A stretch of DNA of 64,000 nt, from NCBI GenBank assembly GCA_024220505.1, contig JAKZZE010000011.1, positions 434,001 through 498,000 of the forward strand, read 5' to 3'. Positions 33,779 to 46,281 of the stretch are shown in pieces (the first letter of the stretch is position 1; every line of letters starts with the position of its first letter). The notes beneath the pieces were generated by a model. That model worked only from the letters and a program-made list of their open reading frames with translations. It did not search any database and was not told the DNA's origin. This DNA is from Rhizopus arrhizus. Taxonomy: Eukaryota; Mucoromycota; Mucoromycetes; Mucorales; Rhizopodaceae. A program made the position numbers and the translations under genes.

Positions 33779-36700
33779 ATGCCTGCTGCACCAGTACGTG
33801 AACATTCAGTGGATACCATTCGCAGAAATAGCGAAGTGATGGGTAACCTGAGAAAATTGATGGTGGTTAATCGTGGTGTAAGTGAATGTGGTTTAATCTA
33901 TACGTGTTGTTACTGACATCTCTTTAGGAAATTGCTATACGTGTCTTTCGTACAGCTCATGAACTCTCTATGAAGACAGTAGCTATTTTCTCTCATGAAG
34001 ATAGATTATCCATGCACAGATATAAGGTAACATAACATTCAGCATGAATATGTATTCATTTATTCTCTTAGGCTGATGAATCCTATCAACTCGGTCGTAT
34101 TGGTCAATACACACCTGTAGGTGCTTATTTGGCACAAGATGAAGTCGTTCGAATCGCAAAGGAACGTGGTGTTAGCATGATTCATCCTGGTTATGGTTTC
34201 TTATCTGAAAATGCTGAATTCGCTCGCAAGGTGGAAGCTGCAGGAATCACTTTCATTGGTCCCTCTCCTGATGTCATTGAAAGTTTAGGCGATAAAACAA
34301 AAGCCAGAACGATTGGTAACTAGTTCTATTTCGGATGATGAAAAATTTCATTCTCATATTTCCCCATCTCTAGCCATGCAGTGTGAAGTCCCTGTTGTCC
34401 CTGGTACACCTGGACCAGTCAGTGAATATAAAGAGGCCCTGAACTTTATCAAAGAATATGGTTTTCCTATTATCATCAAGGCTGCCATGGGTGGTGGTGG
34501 TCGTGGTATGCGTGTGGTTCGTGACGAAGCCAGTCTAGAGGACGCGTTTACCCGTGCGAAATCTGAAGCTTTAGCTGCCTTTGGTGATGGTACTGTCTTC
34601 ATCGAACGTTTCCTTGATAAGCCTCGTCATATTGAGGTTCAATTGTTGGCAGATCGTGCAGGTAACGTAGTCCATCTCTTTGAACGTGATTGCTCTGTGC
34701 AACGTCGTCACCAAAAGGTCGTTGAAATTGCACCTGCCAAAAACTTGGATAACAAGGTACGTGAGGCCATCTTGAACGATGCGATCAAGATTGCCAAGGC
34801 TGTAAAGTACAAGAACGCTGGTACTGCAGAATTCTTGGTTGATAACCAAAACCGTCACTACTTTATCGAAATCAATCCTCGTATCCAAGTCGAACACACC
34901 ATCACAGAAGAAATCACAGGTATCGATATCGTTGCCGCTCAAATTCAGATCGCTGCTGGTGCCCTCTTGCCTCAATTGGGTCTTACCCAACAACGTATCC
35001 GTCAACGTGGGTTCGCGATCCAGTGTCGTGTGACAACCGAGGACCCCGAAAAGAATTTCCAGCCTGACACGGGTAAGATTGAAGTTTACCGTTCCTCTGG
35101 TGGTAACGGTGTTCGTCTGGATGGTGGTGCTGGTTACGCAGGTGCTATCATTACCCCTCATTATGATTCACTTTTGGTCAAAGTCTCTTGTTCTGGATCC
35201 ACCTACGAAGTCGCTCGTCGAAAGATCGTACGTGCCTTGGTCGAATTCAGAATTCGTGGCGTCAAGACCAATATCCCCTTCTTACAACGTCTCTTGACCC
35301 ATGATACTTTCATCAACGGTAACTGCTGGACAACTTTCATTGATGATACTCCCGATCTTTTCCGTCTTGTTCAATTCCAAAACCGTGCTCAAAGACTTTT
35401 GGGTTACCTTGGTGATGTCGTCGTCAATGGTTCTCAAATCAAGGGACAAATGGGTGATCCTATTCTGAAGCAAGAGATCGAAATCCCCGTGTTGCGTGAA
35501 AGTGGCAGTGACAAGACGGTCGATGTCTCTGCTCCTGCTACTGAAGGCTGGAGAAAGATCATTGTGGAACAAGGACCTGAAGCTTTCGCAAAAGCTGTCC
35601 GTGCTTACCCTGGTGTCTTGATCACCGATACCACCTGGAGAGACGCTCATCAGAGTTTATTGGCCACTCGTGTGAGAACCGTCGGTAAGTTGTAAAAAAA
35701 AAAAGTGGTATGATTTTTTATTGATTTTTTTTTTGAAAAGATCTCTTACGTATCGCACCTGCTACCTCTCACGCTTTGGCCAACGCCTTTTCATTGGAAT
35801 GTTGGGGAGGTGCTACCTTTGACGTTGCTATGCGTTTCCTTCATGAAGATCCTTGGGACCGTCTTGCTGCTTTGCGAAAGTTGGTACCCAATGTACCCTT
35901 CCAAATGCTTTTGCGTGGTGCCAATGCGGTAGGTTACACCTCTTACCCTGATAATGTTATCTATGAATTCTGTGACAAGGCAGTCAAGTGTGGTATGGAT
36001 GTCTTCCGTATCTTTGATTCTCTCAATTATGTTGAAAACATGAGATTGGGTATTGACGCTGTCAAGAAGGCCGGTGGTGTTGTTGAAGCCACCATCTGTT
36101 ACACTGGTGATGTCTCCAACCCTAGCCGCAAGAAGTATGACTTGAAGTACTACCTTGACCTTACACAATCCTTGGTTAACGAAGGTATTCACATCTTGGG
36201 TATCAAGGACATGGCTGGTCTTCTCAAACCCGAGGCAGCCAAATTACTGGTCTCCAGTATTCGTGCCAAGTTCCCTGACTTGCCCATTCACGTTCACACA
36301 CACGATACTGCAGGTACTGGTGTTGCTAGCATGATGGCTGCTGCCGCTGCTGGTGCTGACGTTGTTGATGTTGCCGTTGACGCCATGTCCGGTATGACCT
36401 CTCAACCCGCTATGGGTGCCATTGTCGCTGGACTTGAACAGACCAATTTGGGTACCGGTATCCGCATGGAAGACATTCATGCCATCAATGCTTACTGGGA
36501 GCAATGTCGTTTGCTTTACTCTTGCTTCGAAGCCAACGTGCGTTCAGCCGATTCTGGTGTCTATGAACATGAAATGCCTGGTGGACAATATACCAACTTG
36601 ATGTTCCAAGCACAACAACTCGGCTTGGGAACTCAATGGAAGCAAATCAAGAAGGCTTATAAGGAGGCAAACGAACTCTGTGGTGACTTGGTCAAGGTCA

Positions 36701-37527
36701 CGCCTTCGTCCAAGGTCGTTGGTGATCTTGCTCAATTCATGGTTTCCAACCAACTTTCTGCCAAAGAATTTGAAGAACGCGCCTCTAGTCTCTCTCTCCC
36801 CACCTCTGTCATCGAGTTCTTCCAAGGTTATCTCGGTCAACCCTATGGTGGTTTCCCCGAGCCCTTGCGCTCCAACATCCTTCGTGATCTACCTCGCCTC
36901 GACGGTCGTCCTGGTGCTAGCTTGCCTCCACTTGACATGGCTAAACTCAAGGAAGAGTTGGTTGAAAAATACGGTTCAAGTATCCGTGATTACGATGTGA
37001 TCTCTGCTGCTCTTTACCCCAAGGTCTTTGCCGAATACCGTGATACCGTCAGTCAATACGGTGATCTCTCCGTTTTGCCCACACGTTACTTTTTGACTAA
37101 GCCTGAGATCAATGAAGAATTCCATGTTGAGATTGAAGAAGGAAAGACGTTGATTATAAAGTTATTGGCCGTTGGTCCTCTGAACAATGACGGTAAACGT
37201 GATGTTTACTTTGAATTGAACGGTGAAGCTCGTGTGGTGGGTATTGTTGATCGCAATTCTGCTATTGAAATCGTCACACGTGAAAAGGCAAATCCCTCTA
37301 ACCCCGGTGACATTGGTGCTCCTATGTCTGGTGTTGTTGTTGAGATCCGTGCCAAGGAAGGTAGCCATGTTAAGGCTGGCGATCCTCTTGCTGTTCTCTC
37401 TGCTATGAAGATGGAAACAGTGGTCACTGCTCCCGTGGCTGGTAGAGTTGAGCGTGTTGCCATCCAAGAAGGTGATTCGTTATCCGCTGGTGATTTGGTG
37501 GCTAAGGTTGTCAAAGAGGAAGCCTAA
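33779..37527 (+). CDS. PYC: Pyruvate carboxylase
   Basis: Five exons: 33779-33877, 33928-34026, 34072-34315, 34374-35684 and 35741-37527, 1179 aa, the normal length. It converts pyruvate, bicarbonate and ATP to oxaloacetate in the cytosol of fungi and refills the TCA cycle. Biotin carboxylase part: [13 protein letters not shown], the ATP-grasp loop [23 protein letters not shown] and NPRIQVEHT. Carboxyltransferase part: [35 protein letters not shown] and [11 protein letters not shown] with metal-binding His residues. Biotinyl part: SAMKMETVV, biotin on Lys 1141. The start at 33779 follows a CA repeat and T-rich leader; no mitochondrial presequence. Codon use is biased to C- and G-ending codons relative to neighbours, consistent with high expression. 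It lies 282 bp downstream of the Kar9-like gene on the same strand. Confidence 0.98.
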
Positions 37528-38255
37528 AAAAGGAAATTTTTTTTTCCCCTCATCTGAAATTTTTTTTTCTGTAGAATAATAATAAAATAAACTAAAAAAA
37601 TACTTTGTTATCTTATCAATTGTGTGACGGTTGACTGGGAGATGCTTGAACTGATTATTTAAAAAAAAGGAGGATGTGTTACACATTTCTAGATAAGTTT
37701 CGCCTTTAGGTTTATCCTGTTCACAATAAGTCTTTTTTCTCTGGGATTGTGATCGGAATTAGAATATGGACACATTGAACTTTATCATGATTATCACAGA
37801 TCAATGTAAATTATGTGAATACTCTTTGGGAAAAAGGGAAATTATATAAACAAATGATATTTAAGAAAGCAAATTGAATGCATTATCAGCCAAAATCACA
37901 GGCTATCCTTTAAAGTAGATAAAACTTTATCGCTTTATAAAGTCAAATCATGTAACAAAGCAAAATATACCTACTTTGTATTTCAGTTGGACAGTTATGT
38001 CCAATTTATATCTCCGAATTATAACAAACAATTTACCGATTAAAGAAATTGATTGCCTATTTGTTCTAATTTCCCCACTTTAAAATGACATCGGAAAAAC
38101 TGATGCGACTGATATTCACTGCTTTATCATTGTCTGCTTTTTTTGAAAAAAAAAAAAAAAAAAAAAAAAAAAACTTTGGGGGGAGTTGAGCAATTTTTAA
38201 TTTTTTCTGTTTATAGAAAACAGATGTACGAGATAATGATTTATTATGATTATTA
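37528..38255. other. Intergenic between convergent genes, with 28-nt A tract
   Basis: Spacer between PYC and the glycosyltransferase. A run of 28 A lies at 38146-38173. No gene seen. Confidence 0.5.
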
Positions 38256-39954
38256 TTATTCCTTCTTTACTTTTTTTGCAGGAGTTCTATAGATAATAAA
38301 ATATAAGATGAAACAAAAAAAGGTGGCAAAAATGAAGTAAATGTCTAAATTGTATCGTTTGATAAACGGTATATCATACTTGACATGACGACGATATCTT
38401 TGCTTGCCTTCCTCATCGCTGGCAAACATACTTTCTTCAACCAAGTCTGCTGCTTTAGCTGCACCGTTGATAGATGACACCTGAACATATGCCTTGAATC
38501 GATCAACCGCCCTTTGAATTTTTCCTTCTGGATCAGCAGCAACACGAAGCAAGCGATCATAGAACATGATTGGCTTATCACTATAGACATCAAAGTAGTC
38601 GCCTAGTCCGATCTGCTTAATAGCACGTGCGTTGGTTGGTTGGTCACCAAAGAAAGGATAGACAAATAAGCGAACACCAGAGTAAAGGGATTCAATGATG
38701 GATCCCGCACCACCATGAGAGACAAAGAACAAAGTTGAGGGATGCTGAAGGATGGCAAATTGAGATGCCCAACCAGGCAAAAGGATATCACTGTCTTCTC
38801 CATCGAGCATATGCGGTGGCAAACGAGCCCAGATGATCCCATCGATCCATCCTTCTTTTTTGAGTTGCAGTAGGTAAGGCAAGATTTGCTGAACGTCCTC
38901 TTTGGCTGCTTGTGCATGCTGCCCAAAGCTGACGTAAACTACTCGACGGTGATTGTTTAAAAAGGTCTCGGTTAGATTATCGAGTTCTGGATAATGTGAG
39001 CTCATGATCGGGCCCACATAATGGTCAAGTGGTGTAAGCCCTCTGGCTACTTCAATACCAAAGACATTGTGTATCAATTTGCCAATGTCATTGTATCTTG
39101 GAGTGGAAGCATCCCAAGTGAAGGGAAATCCGGCTGCATGCTGAGTCTTGACCGCTTCAGATGAACGAAGTTTGATACCCCATATCCTGAGAGGCAAACG
39201 GATATAATCACGATAGATGCGTTGCCATGCACTTTCATTGATCGTGGTTGGGTTTGGACCCACATGAAGGTTATTGTTGATATAAGGGGCTGCTAGATCT
39301 TTTGATGTATATAACATTAAGTAAAATATGATATGCTTGGTCTTTAAATTAAATTACCAGAATAGATACCAACTGTACTAGTGATCATCACCGGCTTCTT
39401 TGTAGCCAATGCAGCATCAATACATGTAATTGCGAATGAATCACACAGAAACATGTCTATCTCCAGACGCTTTGAAAGATGCTGAATGTGATTAAATTCT
39501 ATATAAGTTGTCAATAAATAGTAAATTTTTGAAAATTTTTACCTTCAGTATAATTATGAAGCACAGATTCTATAGCAGCAAGAGGTATGTCCATTGGATC
39601 TGCGTGGCTAGAGATTGATTTCTGAACAATACTGTGCCTTGCAAAGTCAAGTGGACCACCCACTTCATATGTGCTAATCATTGGATAATTATTTGCAAAT
39701 CGAAGACTATCTCCCTACGATATCCTTAATACTTTTTTACAATAATATTTTTTTTTATTCTTTACTCTGGAGAGAAAGGTCACTGTATGATTTCTTGAAT
39801 GTAATTCTTCTAATATCTTCAGTATCCATACATTATGACTACTGCCACCTCCAACTGAAGCAAACGCGATATGTTTAGGGGTTCTGAAATCCGTCTGTGG
39901 TACCAAGAAGGCACACACAGTAGATATTAGTGGGATCACTAGCAGTAGTTTCAT
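38256..39954 (-). CDS. UDP-glycosyltransferase (GT1), membrane-anchored
   Basis: Four exons: 39954-39766, 39714-39543, 39498-39358 and 39298-38256, 514 aa. The N-terminus is a signal peptide (MKLLLVIPLISTVCAFLV). The C-terminus has one membrane helix (IYFIFATFFCFILYFIIY) followed by a basic KKVKKE tail. This is the layout of ER-membrane UGTs, with the catalytic part in the lumen. The UGT signature is clear in the C-terminal lobe: LLPGWASQFAILQHPSTLFF, VSHGGAGSIIESLYSGVRL, PFFGDQPTNARAIKQIGLGD. The N-terminal acceptor lobe includes GGGSSHNVWILKILEELHSR. It transfers a sugar from a UDP-sugar to an unknown acceptor, possibly a sterol or other lipid. The di-lysine-like tail fits ER retention (inference). 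Confidence 0.9.
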
Positions 39955-40819
39955 AAGTTTTTTAAAAAAAATAAAAAAGTAGCTTGTTATTTATACTCCT
40001 TTAAATTGAAGCGCGTTTAATATATTATATTTGGCTCTCAAATTCTAAAATATTACTAATTTTGTTTACTTTCCCGAAAGGAGAGGATGTATACAAATAT
40101 GGAATAATAAGTTAATACTTTTGATTTGTCATCGTGTATTTACTGAGCTCAACGTGTAATTTTTCAACCTCGGTTTTGTAAACTTGAATGGCCTTTCTTT
40201 ATTAATTATATTTTGCAGATCACAGTAAAACTATCAATAGATTACAATCATAGTCCAAGGAGAAAAATGTGAAAAAAAAATTAAGCAGCGAGTTTCTTGT
40301 TTATTCTTTATTAAAATGTTGAAAAGGGATTAATAAAAAAAAAGCAAGGGTATGTTAAATGGGATTTCAAGTAGTACAATCGTGATGTAGTTCATAAAGA
40401 GCCATTTCAAATTGAGATCTAATACTCGGTAGCACGATTGGAAATAGCCAGGTGAACTTGAATGATCCTTGATTCCTTGAGATGCTTTTCGATTATCTAG
40501 CAATTACTTTAGAACAAAACATGATCGATAGTTTGACTTCAAAGTGCTGTTTGCTGAAAGGGAAGGTGTATACTTTAAAGTCTGTTCAAGTAACATTTGT
40601 TTGTAATAACAGATCTGAGCTCTTATCTTTGTACAACCTGTCCTTTGTAGCCCTACGTGCAATCTCTCCTGTCACTCTAAAATGGTCTCATCTTTTAACG
40701 CAAAAAGATTTCTATCCAACTTGAATCTAAGACGAATGTTTTTACAAGAGTTTGAAATTGTATCTTTTCTGATGACGAAGGACATAAAAGGTCAATAAAC
40801 GAACGCATACTCATTTCAT
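39955..40819. other. Upstream region of the glycosyltransferase
   Basis: AT-rich. The 80-codon frame at 40482-40724 has no recognisable character and is not called. The last 30 bases before 40820 belong to a repeat whose other half resumes at 45119. Confidence 0.5.
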
Positions 40820-40831
40820 AAAAGTAATTGT
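40820..40831 (+). repeat. Target-site duplication, left copy
   Basis: AAAAGTAATTGT, identical to 45107-45118. The two 12-mers bracket the LINE. Confidence 0.9.
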
Positions 40832-40889
40832 GGGTTCTTTCGCGAATTTAAACGTTACACACACTTCGACGAAAACAACTGTACTAATC

Positions 40890-42119
40890 ATGCCACCTGG
40901 CTCTACTAATCCAACCAACATTACGACTGCAACGAGTTCTCTGACTCTAGAGGAAATAGCAGACTTGCTTGTAAAGTTTGAAAGCTGCCTCAAAGTATTA
41001 GCTTGCCCTCAATGTACGAAAAAAGGAGTCTTTCGCCGCAATGGCAGTACTAAGTCTGAGCCTCCACAACCCATTTTTCGCTGCAATGGATGTGGAGTCA
41101 GCTATTGAGCTGCTACTATGAGATCCATTGTCCTTTCTTGCCTTCCTGCTTCCTCTCACATGTCTCCCATTGAGGAGAATATCGAAACTTCCAGACACAA
41201 TAATGAAGCTCAGACTAGCTCACAGAACTCACCCAGTGAAGATATCCACACTCTGTTAAGCATGATCCAACGCCTCACCAACGAGCTTGCCGCTGCCAGA
41301 TCCGAAATTGAACAACTTCGTGCAACTACCGTACAGCTACAAAATCAGTTAAATCAGGTACACCCAACCATCAATCAGCCTACAAGCACCTTGACAGCAA
41401 ACGTTCAATCTTCACTTGATTTTCCAGAACTCACCACAGTTTCCACACCTTGGCGTAACCCCGAACAGGTCAGTCGACTCAAAGAGGACTTGCTACAGAA
41501 ACAGCAACAAAGACGTCAACAACGCCAGGAGGCTGCTGCAAGGCTTCTACAACCACCATCAGAGAACCAGGGCTTTCAGTATCTCTACCTTCCGACCAAG
41601 GCGCGAGTTCCTGTTGGACAACTACGATCTCGACTGCGTAAACTTGATATCAATAACAACCACATCCTGGATATCCACTATTCTGATCGAAATGTCGTTG
41701 CTCTCTTGGTACACAATGACTATGTAGATGAACTTAGATCCCACCTCAGGAAATTCAAGGTTACCTTGAAAGACGATTTTGATCCCTGCGATCCTATGAT
41801 CCTATGTGACCCTAGATATTCTGATTCTACAACTGAGGAACGAATTAACATTGTATTCATGCACCATTGTAACTGCATGGAAAGCGCACTCAGATTTGTC
41901 CGTGCTCCAGTCAAATTTGCTGTAGCACGCTATTTCCATACTAAAGGCTGGATCAGTACACAGACCTTGCAGGAGACCCTTTTCTTTAATCGTCGTGCTA
42001 ACCACACGCAACCTGAATCCATTTTCTTCGAAAATGACAACATGAGTACTGTGGAAGACCATAATGATACCCAGTCACGCCTCACGGTATCACGTATGGA
42101 AGATGATCCTTCCTTATGA
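40890..42119 (+). pseudogene. LINE ORF1, one in-frame stop
   Basis: The frame runs from ATG 40890 to TGA 42117-42119 and is broken once, by TGA at 41106-41108, just after the zinc ribbon. The N-terminal part has paired cysteines (LACPQCTKKG, then FRCNGCGVSY). The rest has a Gln/Glu-rich coiled coil (LTNELAAARSEIEQL, then LLQKQQQRRQQRQEAAARL). A folded domain follows (LRKLDINNNHILDIHY, ALLVHNDYVDELRSHL) that may bind RNA, as other LINE ORF1 proteins do. The last codons overlap the ORF2 start as ATGA at 42116-42119. Confidence 0.8.
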
Positions 42120-44924
42120 GTACCATTAAGATTTCTCTTTTCAACGCTACCGGCTTGGCGAGCCAAGCCCTCAGTCCAATCTTCCTCTGTTCTCCTTGTA
42201 ACGGAGACATGGCTCTTAAGCCCGCTTAAATACCCCACGCATTGGAAGCAATTTCACACTTATGGTGTTAAAACACAACCTCTAGCCACGAAGGGACATC
42301 AAGGCATTTGTCTCCTAGTTAACCCTAACTGCAACTACCATGTCCATCATCTTGCCCAACAAGAATCACCACTCAGCCAGTATAAGCTATCCTTTACAAT
42401 CGCAAATATATTGGTACACTGCCTATATCTTCCACCTCACCTGAATAATCAGACTGTCAAGCCCATCCTGGACTCTTTGCCAACAATAAATGCACATACC
42501 AACCAAACGATTCTCTGTGGCGACTTCAACGCTCGACTGGGAACCCACACAGGAGACCACTTTACAAATTCTAGGGGTAACCTACTAACCAGTTGGATAC
42601 AGCAAAATAATATCATCATATGGAATCAGAGACTAGCTTACGGACAACCTACTTACTTGTCACACCGGTGAAGTAGCATTATTGACTTGTTTATGAGCAA
42701 CACTGAGTTTATTGAACCTTCAATGACAATTCATCATGATCTATCCTTAGATTCAAATCATAAATTAGTTTCCTTTTCGTTTCAGGCTATGGCTGATGTT
42801 CCTCGACTTACGAGGCATCCTCGATATACTTGGCATCTCGGTAAGCTCAGAGATCCCAACAAATGCAAGACCTACGTCGAGCGCTTTCGTGAACTTTCAG
42901 AGTCATTGCTACACTTTGACGGCACGCAAATTCCCCTAATGGATCCAATTGCCGCAATTGCTTACATTGAACAATTTAACAACGATCTCTGTCAAGCAAT
43001 ATACACTGCCTTAGATGAGACTTGCGGTAGAGTAACAAACCCCGGGGATCCCATACGTGACTTTTGGACGAATGAGCTACAAGCTGCCATTGACTTTAGG
43101 GAACTCTGCTACAGAAAATGGCGTAAGGAACAGGGTCTCAACAAGCTACACTACTGGTTACAACACCAAGAAGCTCGTGCTACTGTCAGGCGACTAATCA
43201 CCCAACGTCGAAGAGCTATTTGGAAGGATTTCTATAAGCGACTTGCATCTTGCGACTATACCAAGAAATTTCGAAGATCAGCCGTATTCGCAAAAACCGT
43301 GCGCTGAAACCTACCTTCTCGACACCGGAAGGCCCGCAGCATACTGCTGACACAATGGCAAGTCACTTAGAGACAATCTTCTCAGGTGCCCATCAAAGGA
43401 CAGTGCAGTGCAACGAAATTACTACTACTCCAGCTTTACCTTTCGCTGTAGAATGTCCCATCACTGCGGACGACATATCCTCAGCTATTCGATCACTGCC
43501 TGTTAAGAAGGCCCCCGGGCTAGATCACTTGCGCATTGAAATGCTACACCCTATACAGCATCTCTTACAGCCGCTTCTTCTCCACCTGTTTCAATTGAAT
43601 TGGGCCTGGTCCTATGTCCCTCAGCCTTGGCGTATCGCACAGGTCGTCCCAATCCATAAAAAAGACTTTCCATCAGACCCAGGTAACTACCGTCCAATCA
43701 GCTTAACTACAATTTTTAGAAAAATCCTAGAACGTTGTATACAACATACATTGAGAAGCGAAGGACCACCACTGGATATAGCGCAAGGAGGTTTTCGTGA
43801 ATCTCGTAGTGCCTTGGACTAAGCTATATGCCTTTCTGAAATCTGTCAAATACTGCGCTCACAATTCCGCATCACTCCGGTCTTAGCATTTCTAGATATC
43901 AAATCCGCCTATGATACGGTCAACCGCAACTTTATTTGGAAAACTCTCAGTCAATATATCTCGCCTCCTTTACTAGGCCGATTACGTAATCTTTTCGATG
44001 ATGTCCAAATCGAAGTGCTACTCTCTAATGCCACTTCTCGTCGATTCCGTCCAAATACAGGAGTTTTACAGGGATCCATACTCTCACCATATCTTTATTC
44101 GGTATACATCAACCAACTACCGGCTCAACTACGGCCCCAAGCATTTCCCTCTAGAGGAAGCCCAAAATAATTGCATCAAGAAAATATACGGTGCTCGAGG
44201 CAAAGCGTCCACTAAGGCTATGCTCCACATGTCCAGGCTACCCCTCCTGTCGGAACGAGTCAGTATATTACAAGCACAGTTCCTCTTTCGTTCTTTATAT
44301 TTACCAGAAGATTCACTGCTTGCTTGCCTGTTGTCTTATATTCGCAGTACCACAGGAAGCCAGTGGTACGCCCTCTCTCGTACACCATTTCGGAAAACGG
44401 TGCTGTCTACTACTGACGAACCCGACACCCGCTCATTCAAGGTTGCTAAACGACGCTTCCTACAACAGAATCTAGAGATCCGCCAACGATGCCGAAACTC
44501 CAAGCTACTTTTTAACTGCCGTCGATCGATCTCTCTGGATCCTATACTCTGGTTGTCCATGTTAAAGTCAGATCGTAGTTGCTGTATACGCTGGAGGTTA
44601 GGCTGGCTTCCTGGTGGCAAACCTCGGCCATGTCCCAAGTACCCAGCACAACAATTCTCTAAGAACCATGCCATCAATTGCCTTGATATGCACCGATGTC
44701 TGTTTCTACCCGAAACTATACGAGATCCGTTGTCATTCGTTCTGAATATGCTTCCTCTTCGTCCTTCGGTCCCCCCCCCAAACTTAGCCCTCACCTTGTC
44801 TCAGCGATGGCCGATTATATGTTCCATACTGTATGAATTAGATCAACTACACCATGACAAACTGATTCCTATTAAGTATTCCCATGGCCAAAAGCTTCTT
44901 GTATGGTTAAATCGATTCCTTTAG
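42116..44924 (+). pseudogene. LINE ORF2 relic: endonuclease and deleted reverse transcriptase
   Basis: Starts at ATG 42116, overlapping the ORF1 stop. An apurinic-like endonuclease follows (FNATGLASQAL, VTETWLLSPL, TILCGDFNARLG, IIDLFMS) with a frameshift near 42180 and a TGA near 42670. The frame shifts again near 43260. Reverse transcriptase blocks are visible: VKKAPGLDHLRIEML, VVPIHKKDFPSDPGNYRPIS, FRKILERC, then after a TAA near 43820, AFLDIKSAYDTVNR and LQGSILSPYLYSVYIN. The sequence then jumps near 44130-44150 to the post-RT region (EEAQNNCIKKIYGARGK), so the catalytic [FY]ADD block and thumb are deleted. The tail has a Cys/His cluster (PCPKY..KNHAINCLDMH). Confidence 0.85.
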
Positions 44925-45106
44925 CTTTCCATCGATAACTATGCTCAATACTTTCCTTTTACATTTTTTACCCTTGTTCCCATAAGGGGTTTTTTTTTTT
45001 CTTAGCATTCACTTCCAAACGGATTGAACGGGTCCGGGTGGACATTCATTATATTATTTTATCTTTTGCGCTCATTTGGACCATAAATAAAATATTATGT
45101 TTAAAC

Positions 45107-45118
45107 AAAAGTAATTGT
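45107..45118 (+). repeat. Target-site duplication, right copy
   Basis: AAAAGTAATTGT, identical to 40820-40831. Confidence 0.9.
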
Positions 45119-46281
45119 CTACAACCACTGTTTGTTTGTGCTAAAGAAAGAAAAGTGGCCTCAGAACTTAAGTTGGTAGTTTCGATTATTTCATCTGTTC
45201 ATGCTCTCTTTTGAACATCCAACCTTTATTCTAGATGCATCTTTAATCTAAAGAGAAAGAGTCAACTAGAGAGAATAGTACAATTTTGAATACCAAAATG
45301 GAAGCTAACAAAAAGTACATCAAAGTATACCTCTTGCATTGCTGTTACTGAATAATGATAGTTTGCTTATCAACTTAAAGCATAAACAAAATTGAAATAG
45401 CAAGTAAGAAAGCTGTGCATGCCATGCTCAGTCATACTATTACTACAGAATATAGTACAGCCTACGAATCAATAACGAGTTTGATGCTCGTAGAAGAATA
45501 GTACTTGCTTAGTAAAGATAGACTTCAGTTTTAATACAATCTTTTTCTGTCTCCATTTTTTTTTAATTTTGTTCGTATTGAAAGAAGCGTTCATTTATGA
45601 TCACTTTATCTGTTTCCTTTTTTTTTTAAGAAAAATATGTAAAAGCTCTTTTGGTTCAAATACATAGTCATTGTGATCCAGAAGAACTATAATAGTACGA
45701 ATAGAATAGGTGAATGTATAGGGTATGATTATTGCTGATTTCAAATTTACAAAAGTAGTTAGTGAGTTTTGCAATAAGAATTTGGTTCTTGATGTCAATG
45801 TATTATGTCAAAAGCTTTTGATTAGGAGAAGCTGTTTGTGATATTTTACTTGTAACTTCCTGTCTTTGAACATAGCATGCTCATATTTCGCCAGTATGGA
45901 TTGTTTCATTGTGTTTACTTTATTCGTGTCTTTTTATGATGCAACTGCTTTAGAGCTCAAGATCAACAGAGGAAGCTGAAACTCACTAAAAATAGTACTG
46001 CTGTGATTATTAATAGGTTGTAATAATTGTGAGTGTAAGTGTTTAGTTTTTCTGTTGCATTTTAAACATAAAATATTGATTTTTAATGGTTGAAGCCTTC
46101 TTTAAGGCTGATAAATATAAAAGTATTGACTGTTTTATTTAATCTCTCATGATGTCCATCGTATGTATCTGGCTTATGCCGAAACTCATACTTTTCTTTA
46201 ATGCAGCAGCCACATTTACTAAAAAAAAATGTCGGTTTGTATTTCTTTGGATTTTCAGTCGACGGGGTTTTTTAAGTGTTT
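45119..46281. other. 1.2 kb intergenic
   Basis: Opens with CTACAACCACTGTTTG, the continuation of the repeat interrupted by the LINE. The rest is AT-rich without recognised genes. Confidence 0.5.

Larger units (their letters stand above)
40832..45106 (+). mobile_element. Near-complete but inactivated non-LTR retrotransposon (LINE)
   Basis: A 4.3 kb element between perfect 12-bp target-site duplications. It has ORF1 (zinc ribbon, coiled coil) and ORF2 (endonuclease, reverse transcriptase, C-terminal zinc-knuckle-like region), an untranslated 3' end with a T-rich block, and no long poly-A tail. Several stops, frameshifts and a deletion that removes the reverse transcriptase active site make it inactive. 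Its sharp target-site duplication suggests a fairly recent insertion. Fragments of the same family lie at 3960-4245 (+) and 26040-27000 (-). Confidence 0.9.

Noticed and set aside
34571..35161. Minus-strand 196-aa frame
   Set aside because: Antisense shadow caused by the biased codon use of pyruvate carboxylase; other minus frames over 34.3-37.5 kb likewise.
40482..40724. 80-aa plus frame
   Set aside because: No homology signal recognised and lies in repeat-flanking spacer.
44336..44794. 152-aa minus frame
   Set aside because: Antisense of the LINE ORF2 C-terminal region.
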